NCBI GenBank assembly: GCA_964565925.1
Contig: CAZMGV010000005.1
Coordinates: 1-64,000 of the forward strand
Direction of reading: 5' to 3'
DNA: 64,000 nt
Origin: CAZMGV01 sp964565925
Lineage (GTDB): Bacteria > JAGRBM01 > JAHCIT01
This document shows positions 8,444 through 16,155 of the stretch, piece after piece. How positions within the stretch are numbered: position 1 is the stretch's first letter; each line of letters begins with the position of its first letter. The notes beneath the pieces were generated by a model. It searched no databases and was not told where the DNA came from. It was given only the letters and a program-made list of their open reading frames with translations. Made by a program: the position numbers and the translations under genes.

Positions 8444-8488
8444 GGCCGTTGTTGTCCCTTCAGAAGAAAATAGGCCTCAATGGTTCCA

Positions 8489-8522
8489 AGTATACTCCAA
8501 CCGTTTTATCCGTGGCTACGGA
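8489..8522 (-). promoter_or_regulatory. Possible promoter and dyad upstream of the patatin gene
   Basis: Reading the minus strand, TATACT at 8494-8489 matches five of six -10 positions, but the -35 region is poor. A perfect dyad TCCGT-GGCT-ACGGA at 8509-8522 covers the -35 area and could be an activator or repressor site. The divergent DUF2203 gene begins at 8644. Confidence 0.3.
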
Positions 8523-8643
8523 TGGCTCAAATTGATGCCCGCCGGATTGAAACGGCGGTCCTTGTTGCAATCGGGTCCGGGGCGCTAGAGTCCGCCGGAC
8601 GGAGACGGACAACGCCTCCGGGGAACCGGGCGTCCTTTTTACG

Positions 8644-9114
8644 ATGGCAAAGCTGTTTGAACTGACCGAGGCGAACGCCTTTATACCTTCCCTGACCCGG
8701 GCGTTCGAGCGCATGACGATGCTGCGGGCAGAGCTGGACACCCGGCTGGAAGATCTTCAGGCGCAGGGCGTGTTCGACGTCTCCCCGTACATCAACAAGC
8801 CGGAAGAGGCGCCGGAGCCGGTTCGCGAGATGGTGAGCCGGATCGCCAAGGTCGCGGCGATTCTGGAAAGCGAGATCCGCACCATTCACGAAACCGGTGC
8901 GCTCGTGAAGGACCTCGACCTGGGGCTCGTGGATTTCCCGGGCCGTGTGAACGGCAAGGACGTCTATCTGTGCTGGAAGGTCGGCGAGCCGGACATCCGG
9001 TTCTGGCACGACGTCGACAAGGGATTCCGTGAACGCCGGCCGCTGCTCCGGGTCGTCGGCCGCGACCCGGACCTTGAAGGCGGCTCGATTACCGACCCAT
9101 CGTCGCTCAACTAG
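8644..9114 (+). CDS. DUF2203 family protein
   Basis: This 156-residue cytoplasmic protein matches the DUF2203 pattern: a helical N-terminal half, then the conserved core with DLGLVDFPG (near residues 96-104), YLCWKVGEPDIRFWH and a GFRERRPL end block. The function of the family is unknown. The ATG at 8644 follows a long hairpin-rich leader. It stands alone: patatin is divergent and the next gene is convergent. The stop codon is part of a 10-base tandem duplication (9112-9131). Confidence 0.85.
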   Translation: MAKLFELTEANAFIPSLTRAFERMTMLRAELDTRLEDLQAQGVFDVSPYINKPEEAPEPVREMVSRIAKVAAILESEIRTIHETGALVKDLDLGLVDFPGRVNGKDVYLCWKVGEPDIRFWHDVDKGFRERRPLLRVVGRDPDLEGGSITDPSSLN

Positions 9115-9131
9115 ATCGAAATAGATCGAAA
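9112..9131 (+). repeat. Perfect 10-base tandem duplication at a stop codon
   Basis: TAGATCGAAA occurs twice without a gap. The first copy contains the TAG stop of the DUF2203 gene, the second lies just beyond it. It looks like a simple replication-slippage event in the space between two convergent genes. Confidence 0.85.
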
Positions 9132-9151
9132 CTCGGTTTGAAAAGCGCCGG

Positions 9152-10354
9152 TTACTTCGGCGGCTCCGGCAGTTTGCCGATCTTGCCCAGCTCTTCCGCG
9201 GTAAGCACCGGCACGCCTCCTGGCAGGTAGCCGCTGTCGCTGCCGGAGTCCGGTTGCCGGTGGCTGCGAATCGATTCCAGCAGTTCCGGCGAGAGCCGCT
9301 TCTCCCAGAGCAGGGCGAGGTATTCGTGCCCGTATCTGTTGAGCCGTTCGGGGGTGCGGAACAGCCCCATTTCATCCGAGTCGGGCGACGGCAGCCCGGT
9401 TTCGTACGCGACTCTCACGCGGGCCTCGTCAACCTCGGTCTGGGTGCGATGCACCAGCAGGTATTCGGTATAACGGTAGTGGTTCTGCTCCGGGTCGTGC
9501 GACAGCTCCCGGATGGTCGGGATATCGATCTCCTGTCGCTTGAGCTCGGGCAGGAAATCCACGGTCAGCACCCCGAGTGAGCGGGCCTGCACGGCAAGCG
9601 TTTCGGATTCAGGGTCCAGGAAGTCGGTCGGGGTAAATCCCATGACGGCACCGCTGGCCGCGGCCATCCGTGCCATCCGCTCAAGCAGCAGTTCGCGCTC
9701 GATCTTGCTGACCCGGGGGACAGTGGCCGCATCCGCAAGGGGCTTGAAGTTCTTGAACAGCCGGTACCAACCGGAGTTTTCTGCGATCCTGCGCCAGGTC
9801 CCTCTTGAACTCAGCCGGTACTGAACCCACGAGGCATCCGAGCGTTCGCTGGCGTCGTGATCCGCTTCGCCGGCCGCGATTATCAGGATGTCGTACCGGC
9901 AGGGGGGCAGTGCGTTTTCCAGTAACCGGAAGATCTGAAACGTGGAGTAATCCGGTACGGAATAGTTGATGACGTCTGCAATCGGGCCTTTCCCTGTAGC
10001 CCGGTTCCGTTCCCCGATCCGCTCGGCCAGCCGGTAAGGGAATGTCGCAGCGCCGTTAACGGCATCCGGGGCGGGGACCGAGTCGCCAAGAACCAGAATC
10101 CGCACGGAGGGGTCGTCCGGGGCCGGCGGGGTTCTCCAGGCAGCGAGGTGCTTCTCGGTTTCCGCGAGAGTTGCCTCCGGCAGCCGGTAGGAGGGCGCCC
10201 AGATCAGTTTGCGGTCGAAAAGCGGGGTGAACTGCACCGGGACCAAACAGCGCGCACAGGATTCGTCCAGAACCGGCCGCAGGATGAAATCGGCGGCGGC
10301 GAGAACCGCTACGGCCGTCAGCGGGATCAGGATGAAGTTCCGGGACCTGCTCAA
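9152..10354 (-). CDS. Membrane-anchored SGNH-like protein, divergent active site
   Basis: The protein has 400 residues with a hydrophobic anchor at 8-27 and a short Cys pair (ESCARC) just after it. LGDSVPAP near residues 89-96 is a good SGNH block I, and NYSVPDYST near 133 resembles block II. Block III, normally GxND, appears as AAGEADHD, and the final Asp-x-x-His is not obvious, so activity is doubtful. The C-terminal part is rich in charged residues. TTG at 10354 has AAGGAG ten bases upstream. Together with the protein at 3522-4544 it suggests a small group of extracytoplasmic SGNH proteins; the substrate is unknown. Confidence 0.65.
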   Translation of the reverse strand: MSRSRNFILIPLTAVAVLAAADFILRPVLDESCARCLVPVQFTPLFDRKLIWAPSYRLPEATLAETEKHLAAWRTPPAPDDPSVRILVLGDSVPAPDAVNGAATFPYRLAERIGERNRATGKGPIADVINYSVPDYSTFQIFRLLENALPPCRYDILIIAAGEADHDASERSDASWVQYRLSSRGTWRRIAENSGWYRLFKNFKPLADAATVPRVSKIERELLLERMARMAAASGAVMGFTPTDFLDPESETLAVQARSLGVLTVDFLPELKRQEIDIPTIRELSHDPEQNHYRYTEYLLVHRTQTEVDEARVRVAYETGLPSPDSDEMGLFRTPERLNRYGHEYLALLWEKRLSPELLESIRSHRQPDSGSDSGYLPGGVPVLTAEELGKIGKLPEPPK

Positions 10355-10488
10355 GCTATTTCCACTCCTTAAACGGCTTCAAAGGCGCGGAATCGTTGAC
10401 ACCCCGGCAGGGTGCGGTTAAACGAGCGGCCTTCCCGGCAGGGCCGTTCTGCCCGCCGGTTAATCCGCCTCTTCGGAGTAGTTCAGCC

Positions 10489-11643
10489 ATGATCAAGAAC
10501 CGCCTGCTTACCCCCGGACCTGTCGCTGTATACGAAAACGCCCTCGTGGAGATGTCCCGTCCGATTATGCACCACCGGACGCCGCAATTCTCCGCTATTT
10601 TCCGTGAATGTGCGCAGGGACTCAAGAAGGTGTTCAAGACCGAGCAGGACGTGCTGATTCTGGCGGGCAGCGGATCGCTCGCCATGACGGGGGCAATTAC
10701 CAATATCTGTTCCGCCGGGGACAAGGTGATTGCGGTTAATGGCGGCAAGTTCGGCGAACGCTGGACCAAGATCGCCCAGAAATACGGCCTCAATGTCATC
10801 GAGATCAAGGTGCCGTGGGGACAGGGGGTCGATCCGGCCGAGATCAAGAAGGCGCTGGATGCGAACCCCGATGTCCGCGCTGTTTATCTGACGGCCAGCG
10901 AGACTTCCACCGCTACGGCCCATCCGGTGAAGGAAGTGGCGGCGATCACCCGTAACCTCGCCGGTACGGCGCTCGTGGTGGACGGCATTACTGCCGTGGG
11001 CGCGATCCCGATGCCGATGGACGAATGGGGGATCGACGTCCTCGTGTCCGGCAGCCAGAAGGCGTTCATGCTGCCTCCGGGCCTCGCGTTCGCCGCCCTG
11101 TCGGCGAAGGCCTGGAAGCTGAACGAAACCGCCAAGCTCCCGCGCTTCTATGAAGACTTCAAGAAGGAACGCGGCGCGCTGAAAGACGATACGACGGCCT
11201 GGACTCCGGCGGTCAGCCTGATCGTCGGTCTGCGCGAAGTGCTCAAGATGCTCGAGACCGTAGGCATGGACAACTGGCTCGCCCGCACGGCGCTGCTGGC
11301 CCACGCCACCCGCACGGGCCTGACGGCAATGGGTCTTGAGACCTATTCAAAGCGGCCGTCTGATTCCGTCACGGCGGCGCTGCTGCCTGAAAGCGTTCAG
11401 GCGAAGAAGCTTGTGAAATACATGCGGGACAAGCTCGGTGTCGCGATGGCTGCGGGCCAGGACGAAATCGAGAACCGGGTCGTCCGGATCTCCCATATGG
11501 GTTACCTGGACGGTTTCGACATGCTGACGGCCCTGAACGCGCTGGAGACCGGTCTTGTCAAATTCGGCCATGCGGTTGAACTGGGCCGGGGACCGGCGGC
11601 GGCGCAGAAGGTCCTCATTGCCTCGGCACCCGACGCAAAGTAG
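10489..11643 (+). CDS. Class V aminotransferase (serine-glyoxylate/phosphoserine type)
   Basis: This PLP enzyme of 384 residues belongs to the alanine/serine-glyoxylate aminotransferase group. It begins with the typical NRLLTPGPV, carries SGSQKAF (Lys is the Schiff-base residue, near 188) and ends with the conserved HMGY block. Because it lies just upstream of serA, it may act as the phosphoserine aminotransferase of serine synthesis, as related enzymes do where serC is missing; that is inference. The frame is open from 10396, but ATG 10489 starts at the conserved N-terminus and is preceded by GGAG. Confidence 0.85.
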   Translation: MIKNRLLTPGPVAVYENALVEMSRPIMHHRTPQFSAIFRECAQGLKKVFKTEQDVLILAGSGSLAMTGAITNICSAGDKVIAVNGGKFGERWTKIAQKYGLNVIEIKVPWGQGVDPAEIKKALDANPDVRAVYLTASETSTATAHPVKEVAAITRNLAGTALVVDGITAVGAIPMPMDEWGIDVLVSGSQKAFMLPPGLAFAALSAKAWKLNETAKLPRFYEDFKKERGALKDDTTAWTPAVSLIVGLREVLKMLETVGMDNWLARTALLAHATRTGLTAMGLETYSKRPSDSVTAALLPESVQAKKLVKYMRDKLGVAMAAGQDEIENRVVRISHMGYLDGFDMLTALNALETGLVKFGHAVELGRGPAAAQKVLIASAPDAK

Positions 11644-11660
11644 CCTTTGTTTTCCGGGTG

Positions 11661-11716
11661 AGGGGTCGCCCACGTTCCAAGTGGGCGCCGGTTCCGCACC
11701 GGGGCCGGGAACCCCT
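11661..11716 (+). promoter_or_regulatory. Structured leader (possible three-way junction) before receiver gene
   Basis: Three perfect stems fit within 56 bases: P1 AGGGGT (11661-11666) with ACCCCT (11711-11716); P2 GCCCAC (11668-11673) with GTGGGC (11681-11686), loop GTTCCAA; P3 CCGGT (11688-11692) with ACCGG (11698-11702), loop TCCGC. The junction linkers are 1, 1 and 8 bases. An alternative stem GGTTCC (11690-11695) with GGAACC (11708-11713) excludes both P1 and P3. The structure ends five bases before the ATG of the receiver gene, which has no clear ribosome site. The pairing is visible; regulation is inference. Confidence 0.5.
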
Positions 11717-11721
11717 TTCTG

Positions 11722-12093
11722 ATGGCAGACAAACCGAAGATTTTCGTCATCGACGACGATACCACCATGCTGAACCTTATCGACAGGACGCTGACAATGG
11801 CGTCCTATCAGGTCATGGTGTCGAGTGAAGTGCTGGGGACGGCCCAGAAGATCAAGCAGTTCGACCCGGACGTGGTGGTTATCGATCACCAGATGCCGGC
11901 GCTTACCGGCGAGAACCTCATCAAGATCATCCGCCGCCATCCAGGTTCAAAGCCGCGGATTGTCATGTATTCAGCCATGCCCCGGACGGAAATGGAACAG
12001 CGGGCGCTTGCGGCCGGGGCGGACGCCTACGTCTGCAAGACCGACGGCATGAGCGAACTGCTGAACACCGTCTCCCGGCTCTTGCGGAATTGA
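11722..12093 (+). CDS. Receiver-only response regulator (CheY-like)
   Basis: A single REC domain of 123 residues without output domain. The acidic pocket DDD is at 11-13, the phospho-acceptor is Asp55 in VVIDHQMP, the Ser of MYSAM and the Lys of VCKTD complete the switch. It is therefore likely phosphorylatable and acts by protein contact. No histidine kinase is adjacent; it sits between an aminotransferase gene and serA, an unusual place. It is preceded by a highly structured 78-base gap and followed by the hairpin-rich serA leader. Confidence 0.88.
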   Translation: MADKPKIFVIDDDTTMLNLIDRTLTMASYQVMVSSEVLGTAQKIKQFDPDVVVIDHQMPALTGENLIKIIRRHPGSKPRIVMYSAMPRTEMEQRALAAGADAYVCKTDGMSELLNTVSRLLRN

Positions 12094-12120
12094 TGCGTTA
12101 ACAGTAAGTGATTTCCGCCG

Positions 12121-12176
12121 TTCCGGGGGAAGGAAACCCCGGAAACCGGCTCCCAATTTTCCGGGAAAACAGCCGG
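12121..12176 (+). promoter_or_regulatory. Two stacked hairpins in the serA leader
   Basis: TTCCGGGG (12121-12128) pairs with CCCCGGAA (12137-12144) around GAAGGAAA. Then CCGGCT (12146-12151) pairs with AGCCGG (12171-12176) and encloses TTTTC/GAAAA (12157-12161 with 12165-12169). A competing pairing is CCGGAAA (12139-12145) with TTTCCGG (12158-12164), so two exclusive folds exist, as in attenuators. The second stem is followed at 12188 by GGTTTTTC, too far for a standard terminator. The leader lies 25 bases before the serA start. Confidence 0.45.
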
Positions 12177-12200
12177 AGAGATCAGAGGTTTTTCAGTCAG

Positions 12201-13790
12201 ATGTTCAAGGTGCTCGTTGCCGACCCCCTCGCTGAAGAGGGTCTCCAGATTCTTAAAGGCCAGTCCGAAATCGCCGTGACGGTGCGGACGGGCATGAAGC
12301 CGCAGGAACTTGTCGACGAAGTTCCCGGATATGATGCGCTTATCGTCCGCAGCGAATCGCGCGTGACGAAAGAAGTGATCGACGCGGGCAAGAGCCTGAA
12401 AGTCGTCGGCCGCGCCGGTATCGGCGTGGACAATATCGACTGCGATGCCGCCACCCAGCGCGGTATCGTCGTGATGAACACGCCGGGCGGCAACTCTGTG
12501 ACGACCGCCGAACACACGCTTTCGCTCATGATGAGCATGGCCCGCATGATTCCGCAGGCGACCCAGAGCCTGCGTGAGGGCAAGTGGGAGAAGAAGAAGT
12601 TCAAGGGCGTCGAACTGTGCGGCAAGACACTCGGCCTCGTCGGTATCGGCAATATCGGCGGCATCGTCGCCGACCGTGCCAACGGGCTCAAGATGAAGGT
12701 GATCGCATTCGACCCGTTTATCTCCAAGGAACGGGCCGCGAGCATGGGCGTCGAGATCTGCGAGCTGGACGACGTGTTCCGTCGCGCCGACATCATTACG
12801 GTCCACACACCGCTGAACGACCAGACCAAGGGCATCGTCGGCAAGCGGGCCATTGATCTCATGAAGAAGGGTGTCCGGATCATCAACTGCGCCCGTGGCG
12901 GCATTGTTGACGAGCAGGCCCTCCTTGAAGGCCTCCAGTCGGGCAAGGTTGCCGGCGCCGCTCTCGATGTGTTCGTCGAGGAGCCGCCCCCCGCCGATCA
13001 CCCGCTGCTTAAGAACGAAAATGTGATCTTTACGCCGCATCTGGGCGCGTCCACGACGGAGGCACAGATCCAGGTGTCGATCCAGGTCGCACAGCAGATC
13101 GCCGACTACCTGACCAAAGGTGTGGTGATGGCGGCGGTGAACAGCCCCGCGATCAGTGCCGAGATGGCGCCTATTCTGCGTCCGTACATCCGGCTCGCCG
13201 AACGGCTGGGCTCGTTCCACGCGCAGATCAACCCGGAAGGGTTCGATTCGATCCAGATCGAATACGGCGGAACGGCTGCCGATGTCGACACGAAGCCCCA
13301 GTCGGTGGCGCTCCTGCGCGGCCTGATGCTGGGTCTCGGCAACGAGAGCGTGAACTACGTGAACGCCCCGCTGATGGCGAAGGCGCGCGGCCTCAAGGTG
13401 ACCGAGACGAAGGTGAACACATCGGCGGACTACGCCGCCTATATCCGCATCACGACCACCAACAAGGGCGGTTCGCCGCAGATGGTGGAAGGGGCGATGT
13501 TCGGCAAGAACGATCCCCGCATCGTCCGGATCAACAATGTGTCGGTCGAAGCCCGGCCCGAAGGCGCCATGCTCGTCTTCACGAACCTGGACCGGCCGGG
13601 CGTGATCGGTAACGTCGGCAAGCTGATGGAGAAGTTCAAAGTGAACGTCGCCAACCTGACGCTGGGCCGCGACCAGCCGGGCGGAAGGGCGATCTCGATC
13701 GTCTCGATCGACGCCGCAGCACCGTCAGATGCACTCGCCGAAATGGCCAAGCTCCCGAACATCGAGAAGGTGTTCCAGGTGAAGTTCTAG
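12201..13790 (+). CDS. serA: D-3-phosphoglycerate dehydrogenase
   Basis: Oxidises 3-phosphoglycerate to 3-phosphohydroxypyruvate with NAD+, the first step of serine synthesis, in the cytoplasm. The 529-residue length marks the long SerA type with substrate, NAD, intervening (ASB) and C-terminal ACT domains. Visible signatures: GRAGIGVDNID near 70-80, the Rossmann loop VGIGNIGG near 148-155, the catalytic Arg in ARGGIVDE and His in TPHLGAST. The last 75 residues form the ACT domain, which often binds serine as feedback inhibitor. The frame is open from 12108, but the family start is MFKVLVAD at 12201. It lies in a run with the aminotransferase, hisZ and purA. Confidence 0.95.
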   Translation: MFKVLVADPLAEEGLQILKGQSEIAVTVRTGMKPQELVDEVPGYDALIVRSESRVTKEVIDAGKSLKVVGRAGIGVDNIDCDAATQRGIVVMNTPGGNSVTTAEHTLSLMMSMARMIPQATQSLREGKWEKKKFKGVELCGKTLGLVGIGNIGGIVADRANGLKMKVIAFDPFISKERAASMGVEICELDDVFRRADIITVHTPLNDQTKGIVGKRAIDLMKKGVRIINCARGGIVDEQALLEGLQSGKVAGAALDVFVEEPPPADHPLLKNENVIFTPHLGASTTEAQIQVSIQVAQQIADYLTKGVVMAAVNSPAISAEMAPILRPYIRLAERLGSFHAQINPEGFDSIQIEYGGTAADVDTKPQSVALLRGLMLGLGNESVNYVNAPLMAKARGLKVTETKVNTSADYAAYIRITTTNKGGSPQMVEGAMFGKNDPRIVRINNVSVEARPEGAMLVFTNLDRPGVIGNVGKLMEKFKVNVANLTLGRDQPGGRAISIVSIDAAAPSDALAEMAKLPNIEKVFQVKF

Positions 13791-13836
13791 GCCGCCGGAC
13801 CGCTGGCTGGAACCGAAGGAACCTTCCGGAGACAAC

Positions 13837-14826
13837 GTGCAGAACACGATCCACCGCACGCGGCTGCCCGCCGGTTTCAGGGACCATGGTCCGGAAACCA
13901 CCGGGCGGCTGCAAACCTACTGGAAGCGGCTGGACGGTCTGTTCGAGCGCCGGAAATTCAGCCGCGTCATCACGGCGACGGTCGAAAACTTCGACGTGCT
14001 CCGTCCCGGAATGGGCGAGAAGTCGCTGGAAAACACGTTCCGGCTGATCGACCCCGTCTCGGGTGAAATTCTGGCCTTCCGTCCCGACTTTACGCCACAG
14101 ATCGCACGGCTCTTCGCGTCGGGTGTTCTGGGCCGCAAGCTTCCGATCCGGGTGTCATACCGCGGCACGGTTCTCCGCCGCGAAGGCTCTGGAGCCTCCG
14201 GATCCCGCGAGATCCACCAGGTGGGCGTGGAGCTGATCGGCGGCAAGGGGCCCGAGGCCGACATCGAACTGGTGACGATTGCTCACGAATCGCTGGCTGC
14301 TGCGGACTCCGCGCATGTGATCGACATCGGTCACGCGGGGATTGTTTCCAGACTGATCTCCGCGGCCAACGTGAAGGCGTCCGAGCGCGAGCAGGTGATC
14401 GAATGGATCACCCGCAAGGAAGCGTTCGAGCTGGACCGCTGGGCAGGAAAGTCGGCGGCTCGTCTTCGGCTGGCTGACCTTGCCCGTGCCTACGGTACGT
14501 GGAAAGAGGTCGAAAAGATCGCGAAGGCCTGGGGCCCGCTCGTCTCGGTCGAACTGAAGCAGCTCGCGGCACTGGACAAGGCGCTGGAACGCGCCAAAGT
14601 ACGGCGTTCGTTCGATCTGGGGCTGGCCGACGGTTTCGACTACTACACCGGAATCCTGTTCGCGGGGTATCTGGCCGGCAGCCCGGCGGCGGTACTCAAG
14701 GGTGGCCGTTACGACCAGCTCTGCGGCAACTACGGCCGCAAGGCGCCGGCAGTTGGATTCGCGCTGGACTCGGAGGCCGTCGTTCTCGCCAGCGGTCCCG
14801 GTAAATCTGCAAGGCGGAGGAGTTAA
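13837..14826 (+). CDS. hisZ: ATP phosphoribosyltransferase regulatory subunit
   Basis: This HisRS-like protein of 329 residues lacks the C-terminal anticodon-binding domain of histidyl-tRNA synthetase, which marks it as HisZ, the regulatory partner of short HisG in the first histidine step. Class II synthetase-like blocks are visible: RPDFTPQIAR near 89-98, the YRGTVLRRE block near 108-116, and GFDYYTGILF near 266-275. The start is GTG at 13837 with GGAG upstream. hisG is not in the window. purA follows after three bases, so both are probably translated from one message. A HisS paralogue of other function is less likely. Confidence 0.87.
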   Translation: MQNTIHRTRLPAGFRDHGPETTGRLQTYWKRLDGLFERRKFSRVITATVENFDVLRPGMGEKSLENTFRLIDPVSGEILAFRPDFTPQIARLFASGVLGRKLPIRVSYRGTVLRREGSGASGSREIHQVGVELIGGKGPEADIELVTIAHESLAAADSAHVIDIGHAGIVSRLISAANVKASEREQVIEWITRKEAFELDRWAGKSAARLRLADLARAYGTWKEVEKIAKAWGPLVSVELKQLAALDKALERAKVRRSFDLGLADGFDYYTGILFAGYLAGSPAAVLKGGRYDQLCGNYGRKAPAVGFALDSEAVVLASGPGKSARRRS

Positions 14827-14829
14827 TCC

Positions 14830-16155
14830 ATGCCCGTTGTCGTCATGGTCGGCGCCCAGTGGGGCGATGAAGGCAAGGGTAAGGTCGTGGACTTCTACAC
14901 GCGGGAGTCCGACGCTGTCGTCCGGTACCAGGGCGGCAACAACGCCGGTCATACGCTGGTGGTGCGCGGCGAAAAGAAAGTCCTTCATCTCATTCCGTCC
15001 GGCATCCTGCACCGGGGCAAGACCTGCTTCATCGGTAACGGTGTCGTGATCGACCCGGTGGTTCTATTCAGCGAGATCGATGCGCTAAAGGAACAGGGCT
15101 ATCTCAGGAACGACAAGCAGCTCCGCATCAGCGACCGCGCCCATGTTATTTTTGAATATCACCGTGTGATGGACGCCGCTCAGGAAAAGCAGCAGGGCAA
15201 GGGCGCTATCGGCACGACCGGGCGCGGTATCGGTCCGTCCTATGCCGATAAGACCGCCCGCGTGGGTATCCGGGTAGCGGAGTTCATCGACCCGGTGAAA
15301 TTCCGTGAACGGCTCGATGCGATACTGCCGATCCGCCAGGAGATCCTGAAGAAGGTCTACGGCGTCGACTGCCCGACCGCCGAGCAGATCGTTCGGACCT
15401 ATTCGCCGTATGCCGAGCGTCTCAAGCCCTATATCGAAGACACCGGAGTCGCGCTCGCAAACCTGATCGGCAGGCACAAGCGGGTCCTGTTCGAAGGTGC
15501 GCAGGGCACGATGCTCGATGTGGATCAGGGAACCTATCCCTTCGTGACCAGCTCGAGCACGGTTGCCGGCGGTGCCTGCACCGGTTCCGGTATCGGCCCG
15601 ACGGCAGTCGATTCGGTCGTCGGCGTGAGCAAGGCCTATACGACCCGTGTCGGTGCGGGGCCCTTCCCGACGGAACTGAACGAGGGCGACCCGGTGGGCG
15701 ATCATCTGTCGCGCACGGGCAACGAGTTCGGCGCCACGACCGGCCGTCGCCGCCGTTGCGGCTGGCTCGACATGGTCGTCCTGCGCCACTCGGTCCGGGT
15801 GAACGGCCTTACGGGTATCGTGATGACGAAGCTCGACGTGCTTAAAGGACTGCCGGAGATCAAGGTTGCCGTCGCGTACAAGCTGGACGGCAAGAAGATC
15901 GACAGCCCGCCCGCCTCGCCAATCGACCTCGGCCGCTGCGTACCGGTCTACAAGACGTTCAAGGGGTTCTCTGAGGAGACCCGGAACGCCCGCAAGATTA
16001 AAGACCTCCCGAAGGCGGCCCGTGATTACGTGCAGGCTGTGGAAAAACTGGCCGGTGTGCCGGTCATTCTGGTCAGCGTCGGGCCCGACCGTGACGAATC
16101 GATCATGCTTGGCGACCCGTTCGCCTGCGGCCGCAAGCCGATGAAGAAGCGCTAG
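14830..16155 (+). CDS. purA: Adenylosuccinate synthetase
   Basis: Joins IMP and aspartate using GTP to form adenylosuccinate, the first step from IMP to AMP. The 441 residues match the family size. The N-terminal GAQWGDEGKGK (residues 8-18) is the GTP-binding loop with the catalytic Asp, and NNAGHT near 38-43 holds the catalytic His. The TTGRGIGPSYADK block and the GQTGxRRRRCGW-like segment (here ATTGRRRRCGWLD) are also present. The ATG follows GGCGGAGGAG. It ends with a 4-base overlap against the convergent adaptor gene at 16152. Confidence 0.96.
   Translation: MPVVVMVGAQWGDEGKGKVVDFYTRESDAVVRYQGGNNAGHTLVVRGEKKVLHLIPSGILHRGKTCFIGNGVVIDPVVLFSEIDALKEQGYLRNDKQLRISDRAHVIFEYHRVMDAAQEKQQGKGAIGTTGRGIGPSYADKTARVGIRVAEFIDPVKFRERLDAILPIRQEILKKVYGVDCPTAEQIVRTYSPYAERLKPYIEDTGVALANLIGRHKRVLFEGAQGTMLDVDQGTYPFVTSSSTVAGGACTGSGIGPTAVDSVVGVSKAYTTRVGAGPFPTELNEGDPVGDHLSRTGNEFGATTGRRRRCGWLDMVVLRHSVRVNGLTGIVMTKLDVLKGLPEIKVAVAYKLDGKKIDSPPASPIDLGRCVPVYKTFKGFSEETRNARKIKDLPKAARDYVQAVEKLAGVPVILVSVGPDRDESIMLGDPFACGRKPMKKR

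Noticed and set aside
12098..12108. TTAACAGTAAG as a further TetR operator
   Set aside because: Only half of the palindrome is present and the position is unrelated to the exporter operon.
12027..13220. A 397-codon open frame on the minus strand
   Set aside because: Antisense to serA; no motif and no ribosome site.
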